Shown: positions 27,546-35,129 of the stretch, piece after piece
How positions within the stretch are numbered: the stretch's first letter is position 1
Layout of the letters: each line of letters starts with the position of its first letter
Assembly (NCBI GenBank): GCA_902492205.1
Contig: CABUKU010000012.1
Coordinates: 36,218-100,217 of the forward strand
Length of the DNA stretch: 64,000 nt
Source of the DNA: an uncultured Bacteroides sp.
GTDB lineage: Bacteria > Bacteroidota > Bacteroidia > Bacteroidales > Bacteroidaceae
Direction of reading: 5' to 3'
Program-made: the position numbers and the translations under genes
Notes under the pieces: generated by a model
Databases searched by the model: none
Seen by the model: the letters and a program-made list of their open reading frames with translations, nothing else
Told to the model about the DNA's origin: nothing

Positions 27546-29234
27546 TTAGTAACCGTAATTCTGTTTGTAAACCTGTTTACTGAAATTAATCTGCTGTTGG
27601 GGAACCGGCACATACTCCGCCCTATTCTTCTCAAAATGTGCATCTTCATAATATGTGCGTTTAGGGGCTTCCTCCTTATAGAAAGTATTTATTACAGAAT
27701 CGGCTATTCCCCAACGAACCAAATCAAAGAAACGCTGACTTTCCATTGCCAATTCCAAACGGCGTTCCCAACGCAATGCCTCGCGGGCATAAGGTTTCGT
27801 CCAATTACAGTTTACCTTATCTTCATATAAAGCTATATCTACATTATCGGCATAAGCAATCAGGCTTGTGCTCTTTTTCGCCCGATTACGAATATCATTG
27901 ATTAAAGGCAGAGCTTCCTTCTCCCGATCGAGTTCTATCAGAGCTTCGGCACGCATCAGCACCACGTCTGCATAACGGATCACGATTTTATTCTTTGTGT
28001 TGGCACGGAAAGGATCGATCAATACCGATGAAGGATCGTTCAATGCAACGTTCTCTTTCAAGGAAGAATAGAAACCGTATGTTCCCCCATTACGTGTCCA
28101 TGAATCATCAAATATATTTTTCTTATCATATTTATAAGGAACGCCGGGCAATGCCACCGTGTGATACAATCGAGGATCCACTTTATCGGCATTTGCATTA
28201 TAATCGGCTTTATTATAATCCGAGAACTCCGGCAAGCCATCAGATGTTTTAAATGCATTCACCAAGTTTTGGCTTGGTTTCTGAAAGTCACATGAACCCG
28301 AAAACTTCATCGGAACATTCAGGGCATCACCAAAGTTAAGGCGTCCGTATAAAGTTCCGTCGTCAGTAGAATGCTGAACGGCAAACAAAGATTCTTTTCC
28401 GTTCTCATAACTTCCCGGCAAGAAGTTGTAAGCAAAATCATCTTCCAGTTTATAACCGGAACTCATTACTTCATTCGAGTAAGTAAGCACCTGATTCAAA
28501 TCTTCCGCATTGATTTCGGTTACATTATGCTTTTCATCCTGACGGTATGCCTTATACAAATAAGTCTTGGCTAAATAAGCAGCCGCAGAATATCTGTTGG
28601 CACGTCCCACGTCAGTTCCCTGCGATTCGGGCAGATTGTCATAAGCAGCTTTAAAATCATCAGCTATCTTCTGCCAAAGTTCATCGTTTGACAAAGCTAT
28701 ATTCGATATTGTTCCATAGTCTTCTATCGCAACCGTTTCATCAATATAAGGTATGTTCTTGAAAAGAATTTTCAATAAGAAATAGAAATGTCCACGGATA
28801 AAACGGCATTCACCGATACGTATTTGCTTATTCGGGAAATCCTGTTCGCTCACATTATTCAAACCGCGCAAAGCATTGTTTGCACGTGAGATAGCTATGT
28901 AGCAACTATACCACAAAGCATCCGGCTCATCGAAATTTGCTGTTATATTGGTAGAAGTTTCATAGAAATGAAAATCCTGAATATCCGCTTCGTCACGCCC
29001 TCCCTTATATGCGTCATCGGAACGCACATTACCATAAGGCCAAAGATTAAAAGGCTTGTCATAGTGGTCATTTCCCAGCATGGAATAAGCCGAAATAACA
29101 AGTTTATCCAGTTGGTCTACTCCCGAAACGCTTTCTTCATCAAGTATTCCATTAGGCTTCATATCCAGAAAGTCCGAACATCCTGCAAACAAGAAAGTAC
29201 ATGCAGCAAGCAGAGATAAATATTTCTTTTTCAT
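27546..29234 (-). CDS. susD: SusD-family fructan-binding lipoprotein
   Basis: Counted from ATG 29234 the protein has 562 residues and a short signal with FAGC (Cys19) followed by SDFLDMKPNG. C-terminal SusD phrases are present: RYADVVLMRAEALIELDREKEALPLINDIRNRA and LRWERRLELAMESQRFFDLVRWG. The open frame starts at 29258, overlapping the susC stop, but ATG 29234 gives a normal lipoprotein signal. It forms the lid of the SusC transporter encoded upstream. Confidence 0.94.
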   Translation of the reverse strand: MKKKYLSLLAACTFLFAGCSDFLDMKPNGILDEESVSGVDQLDKLVISAYSMLGNDHYDKPFNLWPYGNVRSDDAYKGGRDEADIQDFHFYETSTNITANFDEPDALWYSCYIAISRANNALRGLNNVSEQDFPNKQIRIGECRFIRGHFYFLLKILFKNIPYIDETVAIEDYGTISNIALSNDELWQKIADDFKAAYDNLPESQGTDVGRANRYSAAAYLAKTYLYKAYRQDEKHNVTEINAEDLNQVLTYSNEVMSSGYKLEDDFAYNFLPGSYENGKESLFAVQHSTDDGTLYGRLNFGDALNVPMKFSGSCDFQKPSQNLVNAFKTSDGLPEFSDYNKADYNANADKVDPRLYHTVALPGVPYKYDKKNIFDDSWTRNGGTYGFYSSLKENVALNDPSSVLIDPFRANTKNKIVIRYADVVLMRAEALIELDREKEALPLINDIRNRAKKSTSLIAYADNVDIALYEDKVNCNWTKPYAREALRWERRLELAMESQRFFDLVRWGIADSVINTFYKEEAPKRTYYEDAHFEKNRAEYVPVPQQQINFSKQVYKQNYGY

Positions 29235-29257
29235 AATCTGTATCAATTTAAAGTTCA

Positions 29258-32200
29258 TTAGAATGAGATGTTAGCTCCAACAGTGAAACTCATTGGAATA
29301 GGATAGCCGAATGCGGGGTTCTCAGGATCGATTCCTGTAAAGCTCTTACTTTTTACCGTCAACAGATTCTGTCCGCTGACATATAAGCGGAATTTATCCA
29401 TTTTTACTTTCGAAGCCCACCGCTTGGGTAATGTATATCCTAGCTGCAAAGTTCTGAGTTTCAAGTATGATCCGTTTTCTATAAAGTAAGTAGACAAACG
29501 GTTTTCCCAGTTTGTATCTGTTGCTGAAATAGCAGGAATGTCACTGTCGGGATTGGACGGGCTCCATGCGTCAAGTAATCTGCGTCCCTTGTTCGAACCC
29601 GTTTCGCGTACACTCCAGAAGTCGGTATGGTATTTCTGGATATTCTCCACATCAATGTTAAACACTCCTTGCCAGAACATAGTCAGGTCAAAGTCTTTAT
29701 ATTCGAGGTTTATGTTCAAACCATAAATAAAGTCGGGATGTTGAACGGCAATCCAAGTACGGTCCTTATCGGTAATCTTACCATCTCCATTCAAGTCACG
29801 GTAACGGATGCGTCCCAATCCCTTGCCGTCTTGTTCGGCTGCATTGTCCACCTCTTCCTGCGTTTTGAAGATACCGTCCGCCACATAGCCATAAAGAGAG
29901 TTCAGTGGATGTCCTAAAATATTATCCTTATCGCCGTCACCTCCATAAGAGTTTTGTACATCCGACGGAAGCTTGGTTACTTTGTTACGGTAAGTCGAGA
30001 TGTTTGCACTTACATCATAAGCCATTCCGAAACGTGTTTTATTGCGGTAGCCAAGATTGAACTCCAATCCCCAGTTTTCCATAGAAGCTCCATTCATCCA
30101 GCGGGAACCACCTTCACCGATAGCTGCAAGATAGGGAGGCTTTACCAGAATATCCTTTGTTTTCTTCATATAATATTCGGCAGAACCATAAAGGCTTTGG
30201 TTAAAAAGGCCGAAGTCAAGACCTATATTCGTCTGTGTTGTCGTTTCCCATTTCAGGTTATCATTACCCCGTTGATCCATTTTAAATCCGGAAGGAAGCG
30301 TGCCTGTTCCATTGCCTGTTATGTTATAGGCCGTTCCGAGAACAGATCCCCATGTAGGATCACCGATTCCATAATCTGTGGAGTAAATATTATAAGTAGC
30401 ATAGTTGTCTATTTCCTGATTACCGGTTTGCCCCCAGCCGAAACGAAGTTTCAAATCGGATATGACATCCGTATTGTCTTTAATAAAGGCTTCTTCGCTT
30501 AAGCGCCATCCGAGTGAGAAGGCAGGGAAAGTACCGAAGCGGTTGTTCTTACCGAAACGGGAAGAACCGTCATAACGAACCGTGGCAGATACCAAATAGC
30601 GTTCGGCAAATGAATAGTTTATCTTTCCGAAATAAGACATCAGCGCATATCCGGTGGAACTGCCCGTGGATACCGACTTTCCTGTGCCGAGGTCAGGCCA
30701 CATCGTTTCGGGAGTTTCCACTTCGAAACCTTCACGATAAGCCGCAAAGTCTGTGTTTTGCTCTTTAAACAACTCCACACCTGCCAATACATCCATGCGG
30801 TGCTTTCCTATTTCGAGCTGATAGGCAGCCGTGGCATTCCAGTTCCATTTCAACCAATGTCCCTGATTCAGTTTTACCGAATTGACATCATTCTTCAACT
30901 TTCCGGATTCATACTTCTTGTTTAAATCGCGGCGGAAGAAGTTTCCATAATCCAGACCGAAGTTGGTACGGAGTTCCAAACCTTTCAACGGCTTGACGGA
31001 TACATAAGCATTACCAAAAGTGCGCCAGTAAGAATAACGGTTATCTTTCACGGCATCTACCAAGCGAACAGGATTCTGGCGGTCGTTCATCGAACCGATA
31101 GGTCCGCCCCACTTTCCGTTCTCGGTATAGACAGGAATAATGGGCAATGCTTGCAGTGCAGCATCAAGTACTCCGCCGGGGGCTTCTACCTCGTGAGTGT
31201 TATTGAAAGTAAAATTCTCACCAATGGTCACAATATCATTAAAGAGTTTATAACTTGTGTTTACACGTGCCGAAAGGCGGTCGAATTCACTGTTCTTAAT
31301 AATACCGTCATTTCTCAGGTATCCCAAAGAAAAGAAATAATTACCTTTCTCCGTGCCGTTGCTCACCGACAAATCATAATTCTGCATAATACCCGTACTT
31401 GCCACAGCATCAAACCAATTAGTATCGGATGTGCGCATAGTGCGTTCGCCGTCAATGAACTCCGGCAGAATTATTTTATTCAGTCGGGCATTTCCTTTAT
31501 CATCATATCCCCAATCGAAAGTATAACCTATATTGTTTGTATTCGGATCTTTCCCTGAGTTTACGTTTGCCTGCCAAAGTGCCTGCCCATACTCGTTGGT
31601 ATTGAGCATGTCCATCTTTGAAGAATACCATGAAGTGGTGAGCCCGGCATTGAGATCTACGCGGACTTTTCCTTCCTTGCCTTGTTTCGTGGTGATGATG
31701 ATAACACCGTTTGCCGCACGCGAACCGTAGATACTTGCCGAAGAAGCATCCTTCAACACTTGGATACTTTCAATATCGGAAGAATTCAATTCATGCATAC
31801 CGGCTTTGGTAGGCACACCGTCAATAATATAAAGAGGATCGTTATTATTCAGCGTACCGACACCGCGGATGCGGACAGTAGCCTTTCCACCGGGATTACC
31901 ATCAGCCGTCACCATCATTCCGGCAACCTTTCCTTGAAGGGCACGCATCGGATTATTCTCCGGCACTTTTTTCAATTCATCCACTTTCACCACGGCAACC
32001 GCACCAGTCAAATCCGCCTTGCGCTGAGTGGTGTAACCTGTTACCACAACTTCATCAATAAGCTGTGCATCTTCCTCAAGAGTAACCTTTAGATTGGGTT
32101 GTGCTTTTACTTTCATGGTTTTGAAACCGATATAAGAAACAGTAAGTTCCGCACCGCTCGTCACGTTGAGGCTAAAGTTTCCGTCAAAATCGGTAATTGT

Positions 32201-32365
32201 TCCGTTTGTTGTACCTGTCTGCACAACCGAAGCACCAATAATAGGCTCTCCATCTGTTTTTGAAATTACATTTCCTGTGATTGATATGTTTTGTGCCCAA
32301 ACATCGAGAGGCAACATGCATATCATAAGGAAAAGCAAACCTAAGAGAAGTTTCTTTTTTCTCAT
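29258..32365 (-). CDS. susC: SusC-family TonB-dependent fructan transporter
   Basis: This 1035-residue protein has a signal peptide ending WAQN. A carboxypeptidase-regulatory-like domain follows (GNVISKTDGEPIIGASVV; TITDFDGNFSLNV), then the segment IDEVVVTGYTTQ. The plug (YGSRAANGVIIITTKQG) and a beta-barrel ending NISF complete it. It is the first gene of the seven-gene fructan operon and would import oligofructans made at the cell surface. Transcription likely depends on the hybrid regulator encoded at the other end of the locus. Confidence 0.95.
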   Translation of the reverse strand: MRKKKLLLGLLFLMICMLPLDVWAQNISITGNVISKTDGEPIIGASVVQTGTTNGTITDFDGNFSLNVTSGAELTVSYIGFKTMKVKAQPNLKVTLEEDAQLIDEVVVTGYTTQRKADLTGAVAVVKVDELKKVPENNPMRALQGKVAGMMVTADGNPGGKATVRIRGVGTLNNNDPLYIIDGVPTKAGMHELNSSDIESIQVLKDASSASIYGSRAANGVIIITTKQGKEGKVRVDLNAGLTTSWYSSKMDMLNTNEYGQALWQANVNSGKDPNTNNIGYTFDWGYDDKGNARLNKIILPEFIDGERTMRTSDTNWFDAVASTGIMQNYDLSVSNGTEKGNYFFSLGYLRNDGIIKNSEFDRLSARVNTSYKLFNDIVTIGENFTFNNTHEVEAPGGVLDAALQALPIIPVYTENGKWGGPIGSMNDRQNPVRLVDAVKDNRYSYWRTFGNAYVSVKPLKGLELRTNFGLDYGNFFRRDLNKKYESGKLKNDVNSVKLNQGHWLKWNWNATAAYQLEIGKHRMDVLAGVELFKEQNTDFAAYREGFEVETPETMWPDLGTGKSVSTGSSTGYALMSYFGKINYSFAERYLVSATVRYDGSSRFGKNNRFGTFPAFSLGWRLSEEAFIKDNTDVISDLKLRFGWGQTGNQEIDNYATYNIYSTDYGIGDPTWGSVLGTAYNITGNGTGTLPSGFKMDQRGNDNLKWETTTQTNIGLDFGLFNQSLYGSAEYYMKKTKDILVKPPYLAAIGEGGSRWMNGASMENWGLEFNLGYRNKTRFGMAYDVSANISTYRNKVTKLPSDVQNSYGGDGDKDNILGHPLNSLYGYVADGIFKTQEEVDNAAEQDGKGLGRIRYRDLNGDGKITDKDRTWIAVQHPDFIYGLNINLEYKDFDLTMFWQGVFNIDVENIQKYHTDFWSVRETGSNKGRRLLDAWSPSNPDSDIPAISATDTNWENRLSTYFIENGSYLKLRTLQLGYTLPKRWASKVKMDKFRLYVSGQNLLTVKSKSFTGIDPENPAFGYPIPMSFTVGANISF

Positions 32366-32419
32366 AATATTAGTATTTAAGTTTAAACATTAGTATTTCG
32401 TTTTCGAAATTATCTGCAG

Positions 32420-32475
32420 CAAAGATAGAAGCGAACGAAAAAGCAGCAATACAACTTTTGTTTCAAAAGCTAAAA
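32420..32475 (-). promoter_or_regulatory. Probable promoter and operator of the fructan operon
   Basis: A -7 box (TATCTTTG, 32420-32427 on the minus strand) lies 55 bases before susC; the -33 is poor (ATTG), as expected for an activator-dependent promoter. Immediately upstream, CTTTTG/CAAAAG inverted and direct repeats (32455-32480) are candidate binding sites for the AraC-type regulator. The operator assignment is inference. Confidence 0.45.
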
Positions 32476-32553
32476 CTTTTGATACATTGTGCTACAAACA
32501 GGATATTTTATGGGATATTTCATGCATTACACCCATATTGTTATTTTGGCATT

Positions 32554-32611
32554 CACCCCTTTCACCTGCTTGAAACTGCATGCAGCAAACGGTTTGAAGG
32601 TGAAGGGGGTG
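32554..32611 (-). repeat. Hairpin repeat element, inverted copy
   Basis: CACCCCTTTCACCT (32554-32567) pairs with AGGTGAAGGGGGTG (32598-32611). Read on the minus strand it has TTGCTGCATGCAGTTTCAAG followed by AGGTGAAAGGGG. This matches the element at 32886-32938 read on the plus strand. The two copies face each other. Confidence 0.6.
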
Positions 32612-32649
32612 TTTCATTGAAGTGCACCCCGGAAATGGGACTTAAAAAC

Positions 32650-32860
32650 CACCCTTGGGATGTCGGGCAATTACCCTTGGGAAATCGGGCAACATCCCAA
32701 GGGTAATTACGCAACTACCCATGTCTGAATTCAAAGCTGCGCACAGTTGTCTTCAAACAACAGGTCGTTTATAAAAAACGACAGGACGTTTGTAAGCAAA
32801 CATCAAGTTGTTTTTCACAAACAACTTGATGATTGAAAACAATCACCTCAGTGATTTTTC
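32650..32860. repeat. Cluster of short perfect palindromes
   Basis: Consecutive hairpins follow one another: 32669-32682/32695-32708 (14 bp), 32764-32770/32776-32782 (7 bp), 32801-32813/32819-32831 (13 bp, 5-base loop), ATTGaaaaCAAT at 32832-32843, and TCACctcaGTGA near 32843-32854. The unit acccttggga(n)tcgggcaa is also directly repeated (32651 and 32673). No ORF fits. Confidence 0.6.
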
Positions 32861-32885
32861 AGAGCAATGCACTTCAGTGAAACTG

Positions 32886-32938
32886 CCCTTTCACCCGCTA
32901 TCGCCTTGCTGTAAAGGGTTTCAAGAGAGGTGAAAGGG
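32886..32938 (+). repeat. Hairpin repeat element
   Basis: CCCTTTCACC (32886-32895) pairs with GGTGAAAGGG (32929-32938). The inner core TTGCTGTAAAGGGTTTCA is shared with the element at 666-733, and the flanks are shared with the inverted copy at 32554-32611. Confidence 0.6.
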
Positions 32939-33040
32939 ATGAATCCGGAAACTTTAACTTTACTGTAACGGTGGTTTATAGGCGGAATAGTAAAAACCGG
33001 CGTCCCTCCAGTTTTTTATACAATAAAAGTATGTCGATTC

Positions 33041-33089
33041 CTTGCATATGTTATATATATGTTATACATTTGTGATATATAATATAACA
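33041..33089 (+). promoter_or_regulatory. Promoter and operator of the toxin-antitoxin operon
   Basis: CTTG-N20-TACATTTG (33041-33072) fits the Bacteroides promoter. It is overlaid by three 11-bp direct repeats (33049-33059, 33060-33070, 33071-33081; TGTTATATATA, TGTTATACATT, TGTGATATATA) and an outer TGTTATA/TATAACA palindrome. Such arrays fit cooperative binding by a ribbon-helix-helix antitoxin, i.e. autorepression. Confidence 0.6.
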
Positions 33090-33092
33090 GGT

Positions 33093-33350
33093 ATGGAAAT
33101 AACAATAAATAAAAAACAAACTGCGTTCCGGCTGAGTGAGGATTTACTTGAACGTCTTAAAAAAGCAGCAAAGAAAGAACATAGAAGTCTTAATAACTTC
33201 GTTGAAAGTATTCTTATGGATATTGTTTATAACGAGCCGAACGAAGAAACCAAAGCCGCAGTTGAAGAAGCAAAAGCCGGTAAGTTTGCCGGTACAATTG
33301 ATACGAAAGACTTCAATACATTTATGGAATCAATAAATAATATTGAATGA
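33093..33350 (+). CDS. Ribbon-helix-helix antitoxin
   Basis: The 85-residue protein begins MEITINKKQTAFRLSEDLL. An N-terminal beta strand and two helices (ERLKKAAKKEHRSLNNFVESILM) give the Arc/MetJ-type DNA-binding fold. The acidic C-terminal tail (NEETKAAVEEAKAG) is typical of the toxin-binding part. The frame extends to 33042, but that start lies inside the promoter, so ATG 33093 is chosen. Its last four bases overlap the toxin start (ATGA), so the pair is translationally coupled. Confidence 0.83.
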   Translation: MEITINKKQTAFRLSEDLLERLKKAAKKEHRSLNNFVESILMDIVYNEPNEETKAAVEEAKAGKFAGTIDTKDFNTFMESINNIE

Positions 33351-33616
33351 AAAAACTTCGTTATACTACCAGAGCTAAGAAAGATTTAAAAAAATATAGG
33401 AATAATTCCGGTAAAATGCAAAAGTTATACGAGGTTATCAACTTTCTTATCAATGATATTGAGATTCCTGAAACTTTTTTACCACACAAATTAATAGGGC
33501 AATACAAAGGCTGCATCGAATGTCATATTGAAGGGGATTTCCTTTTGATATGGTTTGATGCAGATAGTGATTACATAGAGATAGTCAGACTCGGAAGTCA
33601 CTCGGAAGTATTTTAA
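33347..33616 (+). CDS. YafQ-type RelE-superfamily mRNA interferase toxin
   Basis: This 89-residue basic protein starts KKLRYTTRAKKDLKKYR and ends LGSHSEVF. The layout and the C-terminal His85 match YafQ toxins, where the C-terminal His is catalytic for ribosome-dependent mRNA cleavage. The central GxYKGCIECHIEGDFLLIW strand pair is also family-like. It is paired with the RHH antitoxin gene by a 4-base overlap. This type II module lies beside repeats and a partial RNA element, consistent with horizontal acquisition. Confidence 0.85.
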   Translation: MKKLRYTTRAKKDLKKYRNNSGKMQKLYEVINFLINDIEIPETFLPHKLIGQYKGCIECHIEGDFLLIWFDADSDYIEIVRLGSHSEVF

Positions 33617-33640
33617 TCCGGCACATTTCCATATTTTATA

Positions 33641-33733
33641 GACCGGGTGTGTGAGTGTTTGTAATGCGTATCAGGTTCCCGCAAGTTCCTCTTTTCGATA
33701 CAAATACTGCGCCCGGCTCTTTATATATAATAG
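33641..33733 (+). ncRNA. Structured RNA element, copy 1 (unassigned)
   Basis: It is related to the element at 33987-34079. Shared blocks are GGGTGTGTGAGTGT, GGTTCC(C)GCAAGTT(T), CCTCTTTTCG and a trailing ATATAATA. CCGGGTGTG (33643-33651) pairs with TGCGCCCGG (33708-33716), and TTTGTA (33658-33663) pairs with TACAAA (33699-33704). The closing stem differs in sequence from copy 2 but keeps pairing, suggesting selection on RNA structure. It begins 25 bases after the toxin stop. Function unknown. Confidence 0.45.
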
Positions 33734-33767
33734 TTTGAATGCCATATGCGTTTAAATTCGATAGTAT

Positions 33768-33797
33768 TGTCATTGCCGACCTGATCGGCAATAACAA
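33768..33797. terminator. Hairpin, possible terminator
   Basis: TTGTcATTGCCGA (33768-33780 region) pairs with TCGGCAATaACAA (33785-33797), about 12 bp around CCTGA. No strong U-run follows, so termination is uncertain. Confidence 0.4.
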
Positions 33798-33856
33798 ATT
33801 ACATCTCCCCACATAAAATATTCCTTTCCAATTTTCCTTTTATACGTAAATTAATT

Positions 33857-34079
33857 TATCTTTGCAAAGCAATCGGGGAGAAATCCGATTGCCTGAGTTT
33901 GTTTTGGCTGAAAAGAAAAACTTGCAAATATTTCATTTACTCAAAAAACAATCCATCACTCAGATACGTCACACACAGCTTTCTTTAGCTGGGTGTGTGA
34001 GTGTCTGTAGTGATGGTGGGTTCCGCAAGTTTCCTCTTTTCGGCGCAGATAACGATCACACCTAGCTTCTATATAATAA
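33857..34079 (+). ncRNA. Structured noncoding RNA, copy 2 with full 5' part (unassigned)
   Basis: A -7 box TATCTTTG (33857-33864) is followed by GCAATCGG/CCGATTGC (33869-33892). A long rod then forms: 33907-33925 with 34025-34044 (about 17 bp), CCATCACT (33953-33960) with AGTGATGG (34009-34016), and TCACACAC with GTGTGTGA to a hairpin tip near 33981-33986. AGCTGGGTGTG (33987-33997) can alternatively pair with CACACCTAGCT (34057-34067), the hairpin form shared with copy 1, so two folds compete. An asymmetric central bubble recalls 6S RNA, but I cannot confirm this; it may also be a leader of the next gene. Confidence 0.5.
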
Positions 34080-34126
34080 CATAAGCATAGGTGGATTTTA
34101 GTTTAACTTTAAAATGTGCCGTGCTT

Positions 34127-35011
34127 ATGAAACTTATCTCTTTAGCTCATGCCGTTGTGGCACACAATGTCATTCCCGCTTATCTCAAACGATTGATTAA
34201 GAGTGAGAAGATTATCGGTTCTATTACTCCCGAAGGAACTTTAATCGATGAAGAAAGCCTGAAAGAGTATCTTGCAGAACATCCCGTTCCTCCTTCTAAA
34301 AAGAAATTCAACCTGAGTCTGAGTGACGAGCAAGTGGAAGCAATAGATGCGGATTTATTTAACAACAAAGATGCCTTTACCATACTCAACCTGCTGAAAC
34401 CTTGCAGAGATGTATTCAATGCCAACATCCGCCGGATGGCGCAACTTATAGAAAATGATAAATACAGAGATATATTTTATTCTGTCTCCACAGGAACACC
34501 TTTTAAAGAAGCGGGGCAAAAATATGGATTGAATCCCAAAACGGTGGCAAGTATCTATCAAAAGACAGCGGAACAACTGATGCACCGGGAAGAAGATACA
34601 TTTAAGCTTGCCAAGGAGGAAAGCGAAAGATGCGCCATGCTCCATCACAGTTTTCTTCACGCTATCAGCGAACTGCACAATCTGTGGACAAATGGCGAAT
34701 CTTTTGACATGCCGTGCAAACTGTCTGATATTGAAGCTCCCGCCGAGATTGCCAACTACCTTAACAGTCCGCTTTCCACACTGGATTTATGTATTCCCAT
34801 GAGCGTTCTCTACTTGTTGCGCCGGAACAACATCGTTACTCTATCCGATTTGCTGAGATACACCAAACAGCATGGTTGGAAAAGATTGTTAAAGCTGAAT
34901 GGAGTCGGCGGTATCTCTTACTCTATGTTACTGAAAGCATTGATGAAAGAAAGAATTATCGACGAAGACATGAATTGCTCTTTATACCAATATATCTACC
35001 TCACGGAATGA
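34127..35011 (+). CDS. Regulator-like protein with C-terminal RNA polymerase alpha-CTD/HhH-like region
   Basis: From ATG 34127 the protein has 294 residues. The middle part (FYSVSTGTPFKEAGQKYGLNPKTVASIYQK) looks like a sigma-type helix-turn-helix. The C-terminal stretch LCIPMSVLYLLRRNNIVTLSDLLRYTKQHGWKRLLKLNGVGGISYSMLLKAL has the helix-hairpin-helix pattern of the RNA polymerase alpha C-terminal domain. The N-terminus (AHNVIPAYLKRLIKSEKI) is helical. A longer GTG start at 34091 is possible but less likely. Role unknown; DNA binding or transcription control is inferred. It follows the structured RNA by about 50 bases. Confidence 0.65.
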   Translation: MKLISLAHAVVAHNVIPAYLKRLIKSEKIIGSITPEGTLIDEESLKEYLAEHPVPPSKKKFNLSLSDEQVEAIDADLFNNKDAFTILNLLKPCRDVFNANIRRMAQLIENDKYRDIFYSVSTGTPFKEAGQKYGLNPKTVASIYQKTAEQLMHREEDTFKLAKEESERCAMLHHSFLHAISELHNLWTNGESFDMPCKLSDIEAPAEIANYLNSPLSTLDLCIPMSVLYLLRRNNIVTLSDLLRYTKQHGWKRLLKLNGVGGISYSMLLKALMKERIIDEDMNCSLYQYIYLTE

Positions 35012-35084
35012 AGCAGTGAACTGCTGCACATATAATAACAAACAAAAAACAAGAAGCAATTGCGGCTAACAATCAAATATTTAA

Positions 35085-35092
35085 TATCTTTG
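35085..35092 (+). promoter_or_regulatory. -7 promoter box
   Basis: TATCTTTG lies 38 bases before the ATG of the thioredoxin-like gene; a partial -33 (TTG) lies 22 bases upstream. Confidence 0.45.
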
Positions 35093-35129
35093 GCGGATAT
35101 AATTGTAATACCTATTCAGGATTAATCTT

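Noticed and set aside
33857..34079. Calling the structured RNA a 6S RNA
   Set aside because: A rod with a central bubble fits loosely, but a second partial copy, competing folds and lack of recognisable 6S signature bases leave it unproven; it is reported as unassigned.
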